From the NCBI GenBank assembly GCA_021323595.1, contig JAJPKR010000042.1, forward strand, positions 124,001-188,000: a DNA stretch of 64,000 nt, given 5' to 3'. The notes under the pieces were generated by a model that saw only the letters and a list, made by a program, of their open reading frames with translations, ran no database searches and had not been told where the DNA came from. The position numbers and the translations under genes are program-made. The stretch comes from Terriglobia bacterium (GTDB lineage Bacteria > Acidobacteriota > Terriglobia > Terriglobales > SCQP01). Numbering within the stretch: position 1 is the first letter of the stretch; each line of letters begins with the position of its first letter. This document shows positions 42,475 through 52,664 of the stretch, piece by piece.

Positions 42475-43623
42475 ATGGTCCAGCCGGGGGACTTCGGGCC
42501 CTTTGACGGGCGCGCGTGGCTGAATTGCGCGCAGCAAGGTCCGCTGCCGCGCTTGGCGGTGCAAGAGGCCCAGCGCGCGATCGCGGAAAAAATCGCGCCG
42601 GCGCGCATGGCCGAAGACGAGTTTCAGCGGGTGCCGCGGCGGCTGAAGCAGGCGCTGGCGCATTTCATCGGCGCGCGGCCGGAGGCGATCGTGCTCGGCA
42701 ACAGCACCTCCTACGGCCTGCAAAAAATCGCGAACGGGCTGGATTGGCGCGATGGCGACGAGGCGCTGGTGGTGCGCGGCGACTTTCCTGCCAGCGTGCT
42801 GCCGTGGTACACCATCGAACGGCGCGGCGCGAAAGTGCGCTTCATCCAGCCGAGCGGGCCGGCGCTCGCGGCGGCGGAGGTCGAGGCCGCGCTGACGCCG
42901 CGCACGCGCGTGGTGTGCGCGACTTGGGTCAATTCGTTCAACGGCTGGACCCTCGATCTCGAAGCGGTGGGCCGGGTCTGCCGGCGGTGCGGCGCCTTGC
43001 TCGTCCTCAATGCCGCCCAGGCGATCGGCGCGCGCCCGTTCCAGATTGCCGGCGACGGCGCCGAAGCTCCCGCGGATGCGGTCGTCGCTTGCGGCTACAA
43101 ATGGCTGTGCGGACCCTACGCGACCGGTTTCGCCTGGATCAGCCCCAGGCTGCTGGACCAACTGACTCCCGATCAGGTCAACTGGGGCGCGATGCAACAG
43201 GGCCGCACGCTCGACCAGATGCGCGATTTCGAGTTGCGCTCGGACTTGGGTGCTGTTGCGCTGGACGTTTTCTGCACCGGCCATTTCCAAAGCTTCGCGC
43301 CTTGGGCGGCGGCGGTGGAGTATCTCGGGCAATTCGGCTCGCGCGCCATCGCCGACTACGATCAGCAACTCGTCGAGCGGTTTGCGGCCGGGCTCGACAG
43401 CCGGCGCTATTCCCTGCTCAGCCCCCGCCAGGGCGACGCCCGGTCCACGCTGATCGTAATTAGCCATCGCGAGCGTGCGCGGAATCCCGGGCTGCACCAG
43501 CAGCTCGCGGCCGAAGGCGTCGACATCAGCCTGCGCGAAGGCAACCTGCGGCTATCCCCGCACTTGTACAACACGGCCTCGGAGATCGACCGCGCTTTGG
43601 ACCTTTTGCACCGGCTGGCGTGA
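42475..43623 (+). CDS. class V aminotransferase / cysteine desulfurase-like PLP enzyme
   Basis: 382 residues. The lysine that binds PLP is K209 in VVACGYKWLCGPYAT, and IVLGNSTSYGLQKIANGL is the phosphate-binding loop. The Asp that normally contacts the pyridine nitrogen is at the position of N179 in LLVLNAAQAIGA, so Asn replaces Asp. GHFQSFAPWAAAVEYL and NLRLSPHLYNTASEID near the C-terminus match kynureninase/cysteine-desulfurase-like proteins. Substrate is unknown. The Asn makes ordinary class V chemistry doubtful unless another acid compensates. Likely last gene of the operon starting at 39492. Confidence 0.85.
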   Translation: MVQPGDFGPFDGRAWLNCAQQGPLPRLAVQEAQRAIAEKIAPARMAEDEFQRVPRRLKQALAHFIGARPEAIVLGNSTSYGLQKIANGLDWRDGDEALVVRGDFPASVLPWYTIERRGAKVRFIQPSGPALAAAEVEAALTPRTRVVCATWVNSFNGWTLDLEAVGRVCRRCGALLVLNAAQAIGARPFQIAGDGAEAPADAVVACGYKWLCGPYATGFAWISPRLLDQLTPDQVNWGAMQQGRTLDQMRDFELRSDLGAVALDVFCTGHFQSFAPWAAAVEYLGQFGSRAIADYDQQLVERFAAGLDSRRYSLLSPRQGDARSTLIVISHRERARNPGLHQQLAAEGVDISLREGNLRLSPHLYNTASEIDRALDLLHRLA

Positions 43624-43637
43624 GCGCCGCGCTGCGC

Positions 43638-44204
43638 TCAGCGGGCGGGGCCGGCAGGCTGCGCCTGGGCTGCGCGCAACGCCGGCAGGACTTCTTCCGG
43701 ATGGGCGACGAAGGTCCACAGGCGCTCGTGCTCCCGGTCCAAGAAGCGCTCGTCGATGGCGCGGGCGAGGAGCTGCTCCAGCGGACGATAGAAGTCGCGC
43801 AGATTCAGGATTACGACGGGATGGGAATAGAGGCCCAGCCGCTTGAAGCTGAGCACCTCCAGCAGTTCCTCGAACGTGCCCACGCCTCCGGGCAAGGCGA
43901 CGACCGCGTCGCTTTCGAGGGCGAGCAGCTTTTTGCGTTCATGCATGTCCTGCACCACGCGCAAGGCCGTGATCGAGTTGTGCGCCCATTCGAGATCGCG
44001 CATGAACTCCGGAATGATGCCGATGACGCGCCCATTCTCGGCCAAGGCGGCATCGGCCAGCGCTCCCATTAGCCCGACCGCGCCGCCGCCATACACAATA
44101 GCGATGCCTTGACGCGCGAACTCGCGCCCCAGCCAGGCCGCCGCCCGCAAATACGCCGGATCGCAACGCTGGCTCGATCCGCAGAAGAAGGTGACCGCCT
44201 GCAT
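43638..44204 (-). CDS. LOG family protein (cytokinin riboside phosphoribohydrolase type)
   Basis: 188 residues from ATG 44204 with the diagnostic Rossmann motifs: VTFFCGSSQRCDPAYLRAAA, GIAIVYGGGAVGLMGALAD and VALPGGVGTFEELLEVLSF (PGGxGTxxE). These enzymes hydrolyse nucleoside 5'-monophosphates to free base and ribose 5-phosphate, in plants activating cytokinins. In bacteria they act mainly in purine or pyrimidine nucleotide salvage. It is convergent with the class V gene and 11 bases after the AlkA-like gene on the same strand, so they may share a transcript. Confidence 0.92.
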   Translation of the reverse strand: MQAVTFFCGSSQRCDPAYLRAAAWLGREFARQGIAIVYGGGAVGLMGALADAALAENGRVIGIIPEFMRDLEWAHNSITALRVVQDMHERKKLLALESDAVVALPGGVGTFEELLEVLSFKRLGLYSHPVVILNLRDFYRPLEQLLARAIDERFLDREHERLWTFVAHPEEVLPALRAAQAQPAGPAR

Positions 44205-44215
44205 CGGTTCCCAGC

Positions 44216-44854
44216 TTAGCGCTTTGCTTCCGCCAGCTCGACGGCACGCCACAGATACCAAGCGGCCATGGTCCGATAGGGCCGCCAGCGCTCGCCTTGC
44301 TCCGACAGTTCACGCGCGACCGGAAGCCGCGGCCAGCCATAAACCAGGGCGAAGCCCTTCCGCACTCCATAATCGTGGACCGGCCAGACATCGGGGCGGC
44401 CGAGCCGAAAAATCAGAAACATCTCCACCGTCCACGCGCCGATGCCGCGAATCGTCACCAGCCGGTCCACCAATTCCTGGTCCGACATCCGCCTGGCCTC
44501 GGCCAGCGTCGGCACCAAACCGGAGAGCGCGGCGCGGGCCAGGTCTTTGGCAGCGGCGCATTTGGCCGCCGACAGGCCGGCACGGCGCAAGGTCGCCGCG
44601 CGCATCCGCCGCACTTGTTCCGGCGAGGGGCAGCAGCCGCCGGCAAGCCGTTTGACGCGGTTCATCACGGCCTTCGCCGCCTTGCCGGAAATGCTTTGAT
44701 AGACGATCGCTTCAAGCAGCGCTTCGTACGGACCATGGCGGGGCTGCGGTCTGAGCCGGAAAGGCCGCGCGCGAGCGATCAACGCCGCCAGGCGCTCGTC
44801 GGATCGCGCCAAATACGCGAGCGCTTGGTCCATATCGAACGCCGGGGCCGCCAT
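44216..44854 (-). CDS. DNA-3-methyladenine glycosylase II-like (AlkA family)
   Basis: 212 residues from ATG 44854. The HhH-GPD core is clear: EAIVYQSISGKAAKAVMNRV, helix-hairpin-helix VTIRGIGAWTVEMFLIFRL, and the catalytic Asp in DVWPVHDYGVRKGFAL. It excises alkylated bases from DNA. No N-terminal Ada or AraC domain is fused, as in stand-alone bacterial AlkA homologues. Neighbouring LOG and rSAM genes are unrelated in function. Confidence 0.9.
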   Translation of the reverse strand: MAAPAFDMDQALAYLARSDERLAALIARARPFRLRPQPRHGPYEALLEAIVYQSISGKAAKAVMNRVKRLAGGCCPSPEQVRRMRAATLRRAGLSAAKCAAAKDLARAALSGLVPTLAEARRMSDQELVDRLVTIRGIGAWTVEMFLIFRLGRPDVWPVHDYGVRKGFALVYGWPRLPVARELSEQGERWRPYRTMAAWYLWRAVELAEAKR

Positions 44855-44945
44855 CACCACCCAGAATAGCTGCTTGTGCGCGCGGAAGGCCGGCCGCAGC
44901 GCGGCCGGCGCCAGCCGGTTTTTCCGCAACCGAGTCCGCGCGCCG

Positions 44946-46295
44946 TCAGGCCCGGAGGCTGGGCCGGCCAAAGCCCCAGCCGGCGGTCGAGTGCAGCAGA
45001 TCGTGGGTGGCGCCGCCGCGCAAGGCGTAGGTGATCGTCTTGGCGTCCTTATAGGCGAAGGCCAGAATGCTGTTCAGCGTCGAGAAGCAATGGCGCTCGC
45101 AGGTCTTCTTCATCTCCGTGAGCTGCGCGGTCTCGAATTTGTGCGCTTCGATCGCGCCCCAGTCGTAGCTGGCCGAATACATGGGGAAACAGGGAGCCAG
45201 CGTGCCATCCACGCGGATGATGAGCGAATTCTGGCCGGCACGGCAGCCCCAGGGATCCACATGCCCGCGCATGAAGGCGCGCATTTCCTCGAGCCGCTGC
45301 ACGGAATCGACCATGCGATAGCCCGCGCGCTTCTTTTCGATGATCCAGTCGATCAGCTTGTCCACCTCCGGCCAGTCCTCGGGCCGGATGTAGGTCTCGT
45401 TCTCGCGCGCGTGCTTGAACTGCGGCTGCTCGAGCATGGGCGATTCGTTGACGTGATAGTCGGTGGCGATGCCGTTGGCGTGCGCGATCTCGGTCAGCTC
45501 GCGGATGTCGTCGTGGTTGTTGCGGCAGATGTTCATGTTGAAAAAGATCGAGTAGCCGTACTTGTACTGCCGCTTGCAAAGATAGTTGAAGTGCTTGCGG
45601 ACCGGGTTGAGCGCCTTCGGCAAGCCGGGCTTCTCATCCACGGCATCCACGGCGAAGTTGACGGTGGCCACGCCGGCATCGGCCACGCGGTCAATGACGT
45701 CGGGCCGCAGCAGCCGCGCGTTGGTAGGCAAATAAACCCAAAAGCCGCGGTGGGCGGCGTAGTCGATCACCTTGTGCACGAACTGCGGTCGCAGCAGCGG
45801 CTCGCCGCCCATCAGCGCCAAGACGCGGCAGCCGGTGCCGTGCAGCCAATCGATCGAGCGGCGGGCGACATCTTCGGTCATGCCCTTGACCCGATTGTCG
45901 AACGCCCAGCAGTAATGGCAGTCGAGGTTGCACTTCCATTCGGTGAACAGATACGCAATGAGCGGGTGAAAATCCCCGGGCAGAATGCGCGAGCGCAGGT
46001 AGGGAAACAACCAGCCGCGAGCGGTGCGATAGACATGCTGGGCTTTCCACGTGCGCTTGCTCGGCGGCCGGTGCGGGACCGAGTCGTCGAGATCCGCGTC
46101 GCGATCCTCCAGCAACTCCGGATGGCGCGGAAACGGCGGCTCCGGCAGCATCTTCAGCTCGCGCGCCGGCGGGATCGCCGGCGCCGGCCGCGGGCCGAGA
46201 TGCGGCGCCGCCGGCTCGGGCTGCAGCAGGGATTGGAGCGGCACGTCCAGGCGAAAGGACGGTTGTGGATCGGGCGAATGGAATTGCGTTCCCAT
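44946..46295 (-). CDS. radical SAM protein with C-terminal auxiliary Cys (SPASM-like)
   Basis: 449 residues from ATG 46295 (GGGGAG upstream). C122-x3-C126-x2-C129 in WKCNLDCHYCWAFDN binds the SAM [4Fe-4S] cluster. A TIM-barrel follows, with ALMGGEPLLRPQFVHKVIDY (GGEP). The C-terminal Cys set, DPWGCRAGQNS, GTLAPCFPM and TCERHC, is typical of SPASM/twitch auxiliary clusters. The first 110 residues are an unusual proline-rich N-terminal part. It modifies a peptide, protein or small molecule by radical chemistry; the target is unknown. It lies 38 bases after the activase gene on the same strand, hence the putative link to the 2-hydroxyacyl-CoA-dehydratase-like system. Confidence 0.9.
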   Translation of the reverse strand: MGTQFHSPDPQPSFRLDVPLQSLLQPEPAAPHLGPRPAPAIPPARELKMLPEPPFPRHPELLEDRDADLDDSVPHRPPSKRTWKAQHVYRTARGWLFPYLRSRILPGDFHPLIAYLFTEWKCNLDCHYCWAFDNRVKGMTEDVARRSIDWLHGTGCRVLALMGGEPLLRPQFVHKVIDYAAHRGFWVYLPTNARLLRPDVIDRVADAGVATVNFAVDAVDEKPGLPKALNPVRKHFNYLCKRQYKYGYSIFFNMNICRNNHDDIRELTEIAHANGIATDYHVNESPMLEQPQFKHARENETYIRPEDWPEVDKLIDWIIEKKRAGYRMVDSVQRLEEMRAFMRGHVDPWGCRAGQNSLIIRVDGTLAPCFPMYSASYDWGAIEAHKFETAQLTEMKKTCERHCFSTLNSILAFAYKDAKTITYALRGGATHDLLHSTAGWGFGRPSLRA

Positions 46296-46333
46296 AAATC
46301 TCCCCTCGGCGAGGCGGCCAGGCACGCCCGCAG

Positions 46334-49300
46334 CTAGACGCTGGCGAGTTCCCGCTCTCCCGCCAGCTCGGCGCGAAGCTGCCGCTCGTATTCGGCCAGC
46401 CGCGCCTCGATATCGGCTTCGATGCGCTCCCGCTCCCGGCGGCGCTGGGCGATGTCTTCCTTGTAGCGGCGCAGGAAGTAGTCGATCGTTTCGACGCGGA
46501 TGCGGATCGAGCCGGCGGGCTTGTTTTCGTCCAAGTCCTTGAAGCAGAAGTACGGCGTCCCGCTGCGCTCGATGATGCCTTCCACAACGCCGTAGATCGG
46601 CGCGTCGTGGCCGCACTTGAAGCTGGAAATTTCGAGAGCGACCAGATTGGGATGCCGCGCGGTGAACTTCGCCGCCCAGATCTTGTGATTGGTGCTGGCC
46701 GAGTAGGAGTTCTTCCACACGTCGGCGATATCCAGCGGATGCTTGATGACGCCGGCGCGCACTTCCTCGCCGAAGAGCCGTTCCAGGATGTCGTCATCCT
46801 GCGGCAAGAAGCTTTGCGAAAAGATCGGGTAACCGAGCTTCTGGAACTCGTCCATGATCTCGTGGTTGAGGCCGGGATCGTGGTGATAGGGCCGGCCAAG
46901 CATGACGATGCCGACCCGGTCCTCGCGCTCGAGCTGGTCCACGGTTTCACGGGCGCGGCGGCGCATGCCGCTCTCGTAGTCTTCCAGCGCCCGGAAGGCG
47001 GCGGCGACCGCGCGATCGTTCTCCTCCGGCGAGAGCCCCAGCACCGGACCCCAGGTGTCGAGCATCTGCGTCGCCACCAGCTTCGGGTCGCGGAAGTTGG
47101 CGATCGGATCTAGAAAGATGACGTGATGCTCAGCGAAGACGTCGGTCTCCTTGGTGAACGCCGCCTTGACCGTGGCGGGGCAGGCGGTGACGGTGGGGCA
47201 GGCGTTGGAGCCGGTGAGGTTCTTCAACCGCGTGTGCAGCACGTCCACCATGGGAAAGAAAATCACATCGAGCGGCTTGCGCTGGGTCTTCGCGCTCAGC
47301 AAGTTGTGCACGTGGGCGATGCCGATCTTGGCGGGAAAACAAGGATCGATGGCGCCGCGGCTGGAACCGGCGCGGTAAAGATCGCCGGAAGTGTAGTCGG
47401 AATAAATGATGTTTTCCGGCTTCACGCCCAGGCTCTGCAGATAGGCGTTGAACCAGGGCGCGTAGACATAAGCGTTGAGCACGCGCGGGATCCCGACGCG
47501 CAGCTCGGCCCGCCGCCGCATCTTTTCCGCGCGCTCCTTTTGCCCCTTGGTCCAGCAGCGGCCGGGAATCGGGTCGGCGAGAATGGGCAAGTCGCGGAAG
47601 CGGAAGGCTTCGTGCGCCGCCAGGTCCACGTAATTGGGGTTGGCCTCCTTGACGGCATCGATGTTGGCCTTGATCCCCTTCATCTCGTTGGTGTCTTCGA
47701 CGGTGCCCTTTTCGCAGGTGGCGATGATCAGGCGCTGCTCGCCGGGCTGCAGCGGCACCTTGCTCAGCGACTTGGTGGGAAGGAAGTCCTTGCCGCCGGT
47801 GGAAACGTCGATGAAGGTGCGCAGGCAATTGTTCTTGCAAAAGAAGCAGCGGGTGTTTTCGTTGCGCGTGGTGCGGTAGGTGATGCGGCGCACCGCCTCG
47901 AGGCCGATGAAGCTCGTCTGCTTCCCCTTCTTCCACAGCCGCAAGGCTTCAGCGGCGGCGCCGATGGCCCCCGATTCGCCGCAGTGCTCGTGCACGATCA
48001 CCTCCGGCTCCCCGTTGCCGCGGAAGCTGGCGCGAATGAAATCCACCTCGGCCTTGACCGCGGCCAGATTGTTTTGCGTGCCGCCCTGCAAGATGAAGCG
48101 CGAGCCGAGCGCGGCCAAGTTCGGCACGTTGGCCACGTACAAGAAAACATTCTTCGGCAGCACCGCCGCCAGCCCCGCCAGAATCTCCTCCGCGCGCCAG
48201 CCCTGGCGCTGGAAGTTGACGATGTCGGACTGCATGAACACCGCGCAGCCGTAACCGAAGGTGGGCATGGCGGCGGCGGAAAACGCCAGGTCGGCATATT
48301 GCTCGACTTTGACGCCAAAGCCTTCGGCCGTGGACTGCAAAAAGTAGCCGTTGCCGGCCGAGCACTGGGTATTGAGCTTGAAATCCTTGACCCGCCCGTC
48401 CTTGAGCACGATCAGTTTGATGTCCTGGCCGCCCACGTCCACGATCACGTGCGGATCGCGGTAGAACATCATCGCCGATTCCGCGTGCGCCACGGTTTCC
48501 ACCAGCGCCACATCCGCGTGCAGCACGTCGCGCAGGATGTCCTTGGCGTAGCCGGTGGTGCCGACGCCCAAGACTTCCAGCGTCGCGCCCTGCGCCGTCA
48601 CCTGCCGCTCGAGGCCGTCGAAGACATCCATGGTGTCTTGGATGGGATTGCCCTTCGAGAGCTGGTAGTGCTTGCACAGGATCGTCTGATCTTCGGCCAT
48701 CAGCACGCCTTTGGTCGAGGTTGAGCCGCCGTCCACGCCGATGAAGCCGCGCACCGTCTGCCCCGCCTCGAAGCGCGCCGGCTGAAACGGCCGGCGGCGA
48801 AAACGCTCGCGAAAGGTTTCGAGCTCGCCGGGGGCCGTGATCAAGCCCTTGCCCCCGCTCTTGAGCTTCTCCTGCTGGCGGCCGACCTCGATGTATTCGA
48901 TCAGCCCGGCGGTGCCCAGGTAGACGCCGACCTCCTCGTCTTCATCCTTGCCGAACTCCACCGCGCCGATGGCGGCGTAGTATTGCGCGTTGGCGGGAAC
49001 CTTGATCAGGTCCTCCGGCTTGGCGCCCTCGGGCACCTCGACTTTGCGCTCCTTCCACATGCGCGGAATGTTGGCCTGCCAGGCCTCGCGCATGCCGCGG
49101 ATGAAGCTGTTGGGCCCGCCCAGCAGCAGCACGTGCGGCCGTAGCGTGTTACCCCGCGTCAGCACGCTCAGGTTTTGCAGCACGATGGCTTCGAAGAGCG
49201 AGGCCATGAGCTGGTCGTTAGGCGTGCCCTCCTTTTGCAGGCTGTTGATGTCGGTTTCGGCGAAGACGCCGCACTTGCCCGCCACCTTGTGCAGCTTGAT

Positions 49301-49792
49301 GCCGTGGTAACCCTGGTTGCCCAGTTGCTCGGCCGGGATCTTCAGCTTGGCGTTGATCTTGTCGATGACGGCGCCGGTGCCGCCGGCGCATTTATCGTTC
49401 ATCGACGGGATCTTCTTCTTGCGCCCGCTCGAATCGTCGTCGCGAAACACGATGATCTTGGCGTCTTGCCCGCCCAGCTCGACGACGGAATAGACCTCGG
49501 GATGCAGCTTCTCGACAGCCAGCGAAACGGCCGTCACTTCCTGCACGAACTTCGCGCCGATGCCGTCGGCGAGGCTGCCGCCGCCCGAGCCGGTGATGAA
49601 CACGCGGCACCGGCCTGGAGCGATGCCAGCCTCGCGCTCCATCCGCTCCAGAAATTCCAGCGTTTTTTCCGGCTGCTTCGTTTCATGGCGCTGGTAGTCG
49701 CGCCAGACGATGCGGTCGGTTTCCCGCTCGACCACCACCGCCTTCACCGTCGTGGATCCCACATCCAAGCCGACCAGAAAGGGAAACGCCAT
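46334..49792 (-). CDS. double-ATPase acyl-CoA dehydratase activase with DUF2229-type domain
   Basis: 1152 residues. Two ASKHA activase units: residues 1-310 (GLDVGSTTVKAVVVE; C135 and C174 in NDKCAGGTGA and AGKCGVF) and 347-620 (IGVDGGSTSTKGVLM; C477 and C516 in NTQCSAGNG and YGCAVFM). Each has the Cys pair that holds a bridging [4Fe-4S] cluster in HgdC/BadF-type activases. From about 640 a third domain adds C649, C652 and C656 (CFFCKNNC), C818 (IDPCFPAKIG), C865 and C871 (NACPTVTACP), and SFKCGHDAP, a DUF2229-type iron-sulfur region. ATP hydrolysis in such activases drives one-electron transfer to a partner, here probably the product of 49835-51634. Cytoplasmic. It is far larger than ordinary single activases (about 260-330). 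Confidence 0.92.
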   Translation of the reverse strand: MAFPFLVGLDVGSTTVKAVVVERETDRIVWRDYQRHETKQPEKTLEFLERMEREAGIAPGRCRVFITGSGGGSLADGIGAKFVQEVTAVSLAVEKLHPEVYSVVELGGQDAKIIVFRDDDSSGRKKKIPSMNDKCAGGTGAVIDKINAKLKIPAEQLGNQGYHGIKLHKVAGKCGVFAETDINSLQKEGTPNDQLMASLFEAIVLQNLSVLTRGNTLRPHVLLLGGPNSFIRGMREAWQANIPRMWKERKVEVPEGAKPEDLIKVPANAQYYAAIGAVEFGKDEDEEVGVYLGTAGLIEYIEVGRQQEKLKSGGKGLITAPGELETFRERFRRRPFQPARFEAGQTVRGFIGVDGGSTSTKGVLMAEDQTILCKHYQLSKGNPIQDTMDVFDGLERQVTAQGATLEVLGVGTTGYAKDILRDVLHADVALVETVAHAESAMMFYRDPHVIVDVGGQDIKLIVLKDGRVKDFKLNTQCSAGNGYFLQSTAEGFGVKVEQYADLAFSAAAMPTFGYGCAVFMQSDIVNFQRQGWRAEEILAGLAAVLPKNVFLYVANVPNLAALGSRFILQGGTQNNLAAVKAEVDFIRASFRGNGEPEVIVHEHCGESGAIGAAAEALRLWKKGKQTSFIGLEAVRRITYRTTRNENTRCFFCKNNCLRTFIDVSTGGKDFLPTKSLSKVPLQPGEQRLIIATCEKGTVEDTNEMKGIKANIDAVKEANPNYVDLAAHEAFRFRDLPILADPIPGRCWTKGQKERAEKMRRRAELRVGIPRVLNAYVYAPWFNAYLQSLGVKPENIIYSDYTSGDLYRAGSSRGAIDPCFPAKIGIAHVHNLLSAKTQRKPLDVIFFPMVDVLHTRLKNLTGSNACPTVTACPATVKAAFTKETDVFAEHHVIFLDPIANFRDPKLVATQMLDTWGPVLGLSPEENDRAVAAAFRALEDYESGMRRRARETVDQLEREDRVGIVMLGRPYHHDPGLNHEIMDEFQKLGYPIFSQSFLPQDDDILERLFGEEVRAGVIKHPLDIADVWKNSYSASTNHKIWAAKFTARHPNLVALEISSFKCGHDAPIYGVVEGIIERSGTPYFCFKDLDENKPAGSIRIRVETIDYFLRRYKEDIAQRRRERERIEADIEARLAEYERQLRAELAGERELASV

Positions 49793-49834
49793 GCCTCCTC
49801 CGCCTGCCGATACTCTCAGGTTCGCCGCGGCCGC

Positions 49835-51634
<1,800 letters not shown>

Positions 51635-51637
51635 GCG

Positions 51638-51719
51638 GTGCTCCTTTCGCGGGTCGCGGACCAATAAGATGCGGATAAAGACCGGGAACAGCGAAAACTC
51701 TGCAGGAGCACGAAAGGAG
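51638..51719 (-). promoter_or_regulatory. leader with complement to the Shine-Dalgarno site
   Basis: On the minus-strand RNA the ribosome site CGAAAGGAG (51641-51649) can pair perfectly with CTCCTTTCG (51711-51719), or through AGGAGCAC (51638-51645) with GTGCTCCT (51704-51711). The two pairings overlap and exclude each other. Both cover the ribosome site of the 51634 gene, leaving about 60 bases as a loop. It could be translational control by RNA structure, possibly metabolite- or protein-responsive. No known riboswitch class is recognised. Confidence 0.55.
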
Positions 51720-51777
51720 AATTACCGAACTGGACCTCGAAACGAGACACTGCGATGCTTCCGTCTTGCTGAGGGAA

Positions 51778-51808
51778 AGTCTATTCCACCGCTGCGCGGC
51801 CCTGTCAA
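51778..51808 (-). promoter_or_regulatory. promoter of the dehydratase-like/activase/radical SAM operon
   Basis: On the minus strand TTGACA (51808-51803) is a perfect -35. TAGACT (51783-51778) lies 19 bp away, a long but usable spacer. Transcription would start near 51771 and give about 137 bases of leader before ATG 51634. It lies just past the stop of the upstream secreted-protein gene (51823), so the operon has its own promoter. Confidence 0.6.
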
Positions 51809-51822
51809 GGGGGTTTCGAAAA

Positions 51823-52575
51823 TTAATGACGCTTTTCCAATTGAGGCCGAGTCATCAGGGTCAGTTGCACGATCCAGTTCACCTTTTCTTTTTTATTTCC
51901 GCCCGGCATCGGACACTTCTCCGTGCGATAGCTCACCCGAAAAGGAAGGCCCAGCGGCAGTTCGCTCGCGCGCAACAATTGGACCCCGCCGTCGCGCATG
52001 TGCACGTAATAGCCCGGCTGCAGGTAGCCGCGCCACTGCCGCCCGTCGCGCTGCGTGAAGGTGATCGCCTGCGTTGCGGCGTCCACGCTCGTCACCGTCC
52101 CTCGAAACGACGCCAGATCGGTGCGCGGCGCCAGGAACCCGATCATGAAAACGTCGTGCTGCTCCCGGCCGCCAACTTTGCGATCCATATAGAAGACGAC
52201 CAGACGGGCGCCGATCGGGATCTGCTCGACCGGCGCGGCCCGCTTGCCCGCCCGCAATTCCAGAGGCGCTCGCCCCCCGCCAGCGACATACCAAGTCGAC
52301 GCCAAATTGAAATGGAGCGGAGAAAACGCGACGACTTCGCGCTTGCTGGGAAAAAGCACTCCGGTGAAAGTGTCAGGCTGCCGGCATTTCCAGTAAGTCA
52401 ACGTGAACTGGCCGGTGGTCGCGTCCAGCGCCGTGAGCTCGCCTTGCCAAGCCTCCCCCGTGTAGCCCGGCGGATAGTGTCCAAACGGGGCGTCCACATG
52501 CTGCGCCGTCGCCGTCGCCGCCCCGGCGATGAGGGCCGACAGAAGCGCCAACGCGGGCGCCAGTTTCCCCCGCAT
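51823..52575 (-). CDS. secreted protein of unknown function
   Basis: 250 residues from ATG 52575 with a signal peptide (KLAPALALLSALIAGAATATA). The mature part has two similar strand-rich stretches, WQGELTALDATTGQFTLTYW and FRGTVTSVDAATQAITFTQR, which suggest an internal repeat or a tandem beta domain of the type that ties a metal or ligand. A C-terminal part around MPGGNKKEKVNWIVQLTLM has no recognised motif. Not a family I can name. It is divergent from the SYLF gene across 89 bases and precedes the dehydratase-like operon on the same strand, but that operon has its own promoter. Confidence 0.7.
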   Translation of the reverse strand: MRGKLAPALALLSALIAGAATATAQHVDAPFGHYPPGYTGEAWQGELTALDATTGQFTLTYWKCRQPDTFTGVLFPSKREVVAFSPLHFNLASTWYVAGGGRAPLELRAGKRAAPVEQIPIGARLVVFYMDRKVGGREQHDVFMIGFLAPRTDLASFRGTVTSVDAATQAITFTQRDGRQWRGYLQPGYYVHMRDGGVQLLRASELPLGLPFRVSYRTEKCPMPGGNKKEKVNWIVQLTLMTRPQLEKRH

Positions 52576-52664
52576 GCGCGGATTGTACCGAAGTTTTCCG
52601 GAGGCCATGACCATGAATTTCTTCTGATTGGCCGGTCGCGAAACGTCCCCTATACCTGGATTTA

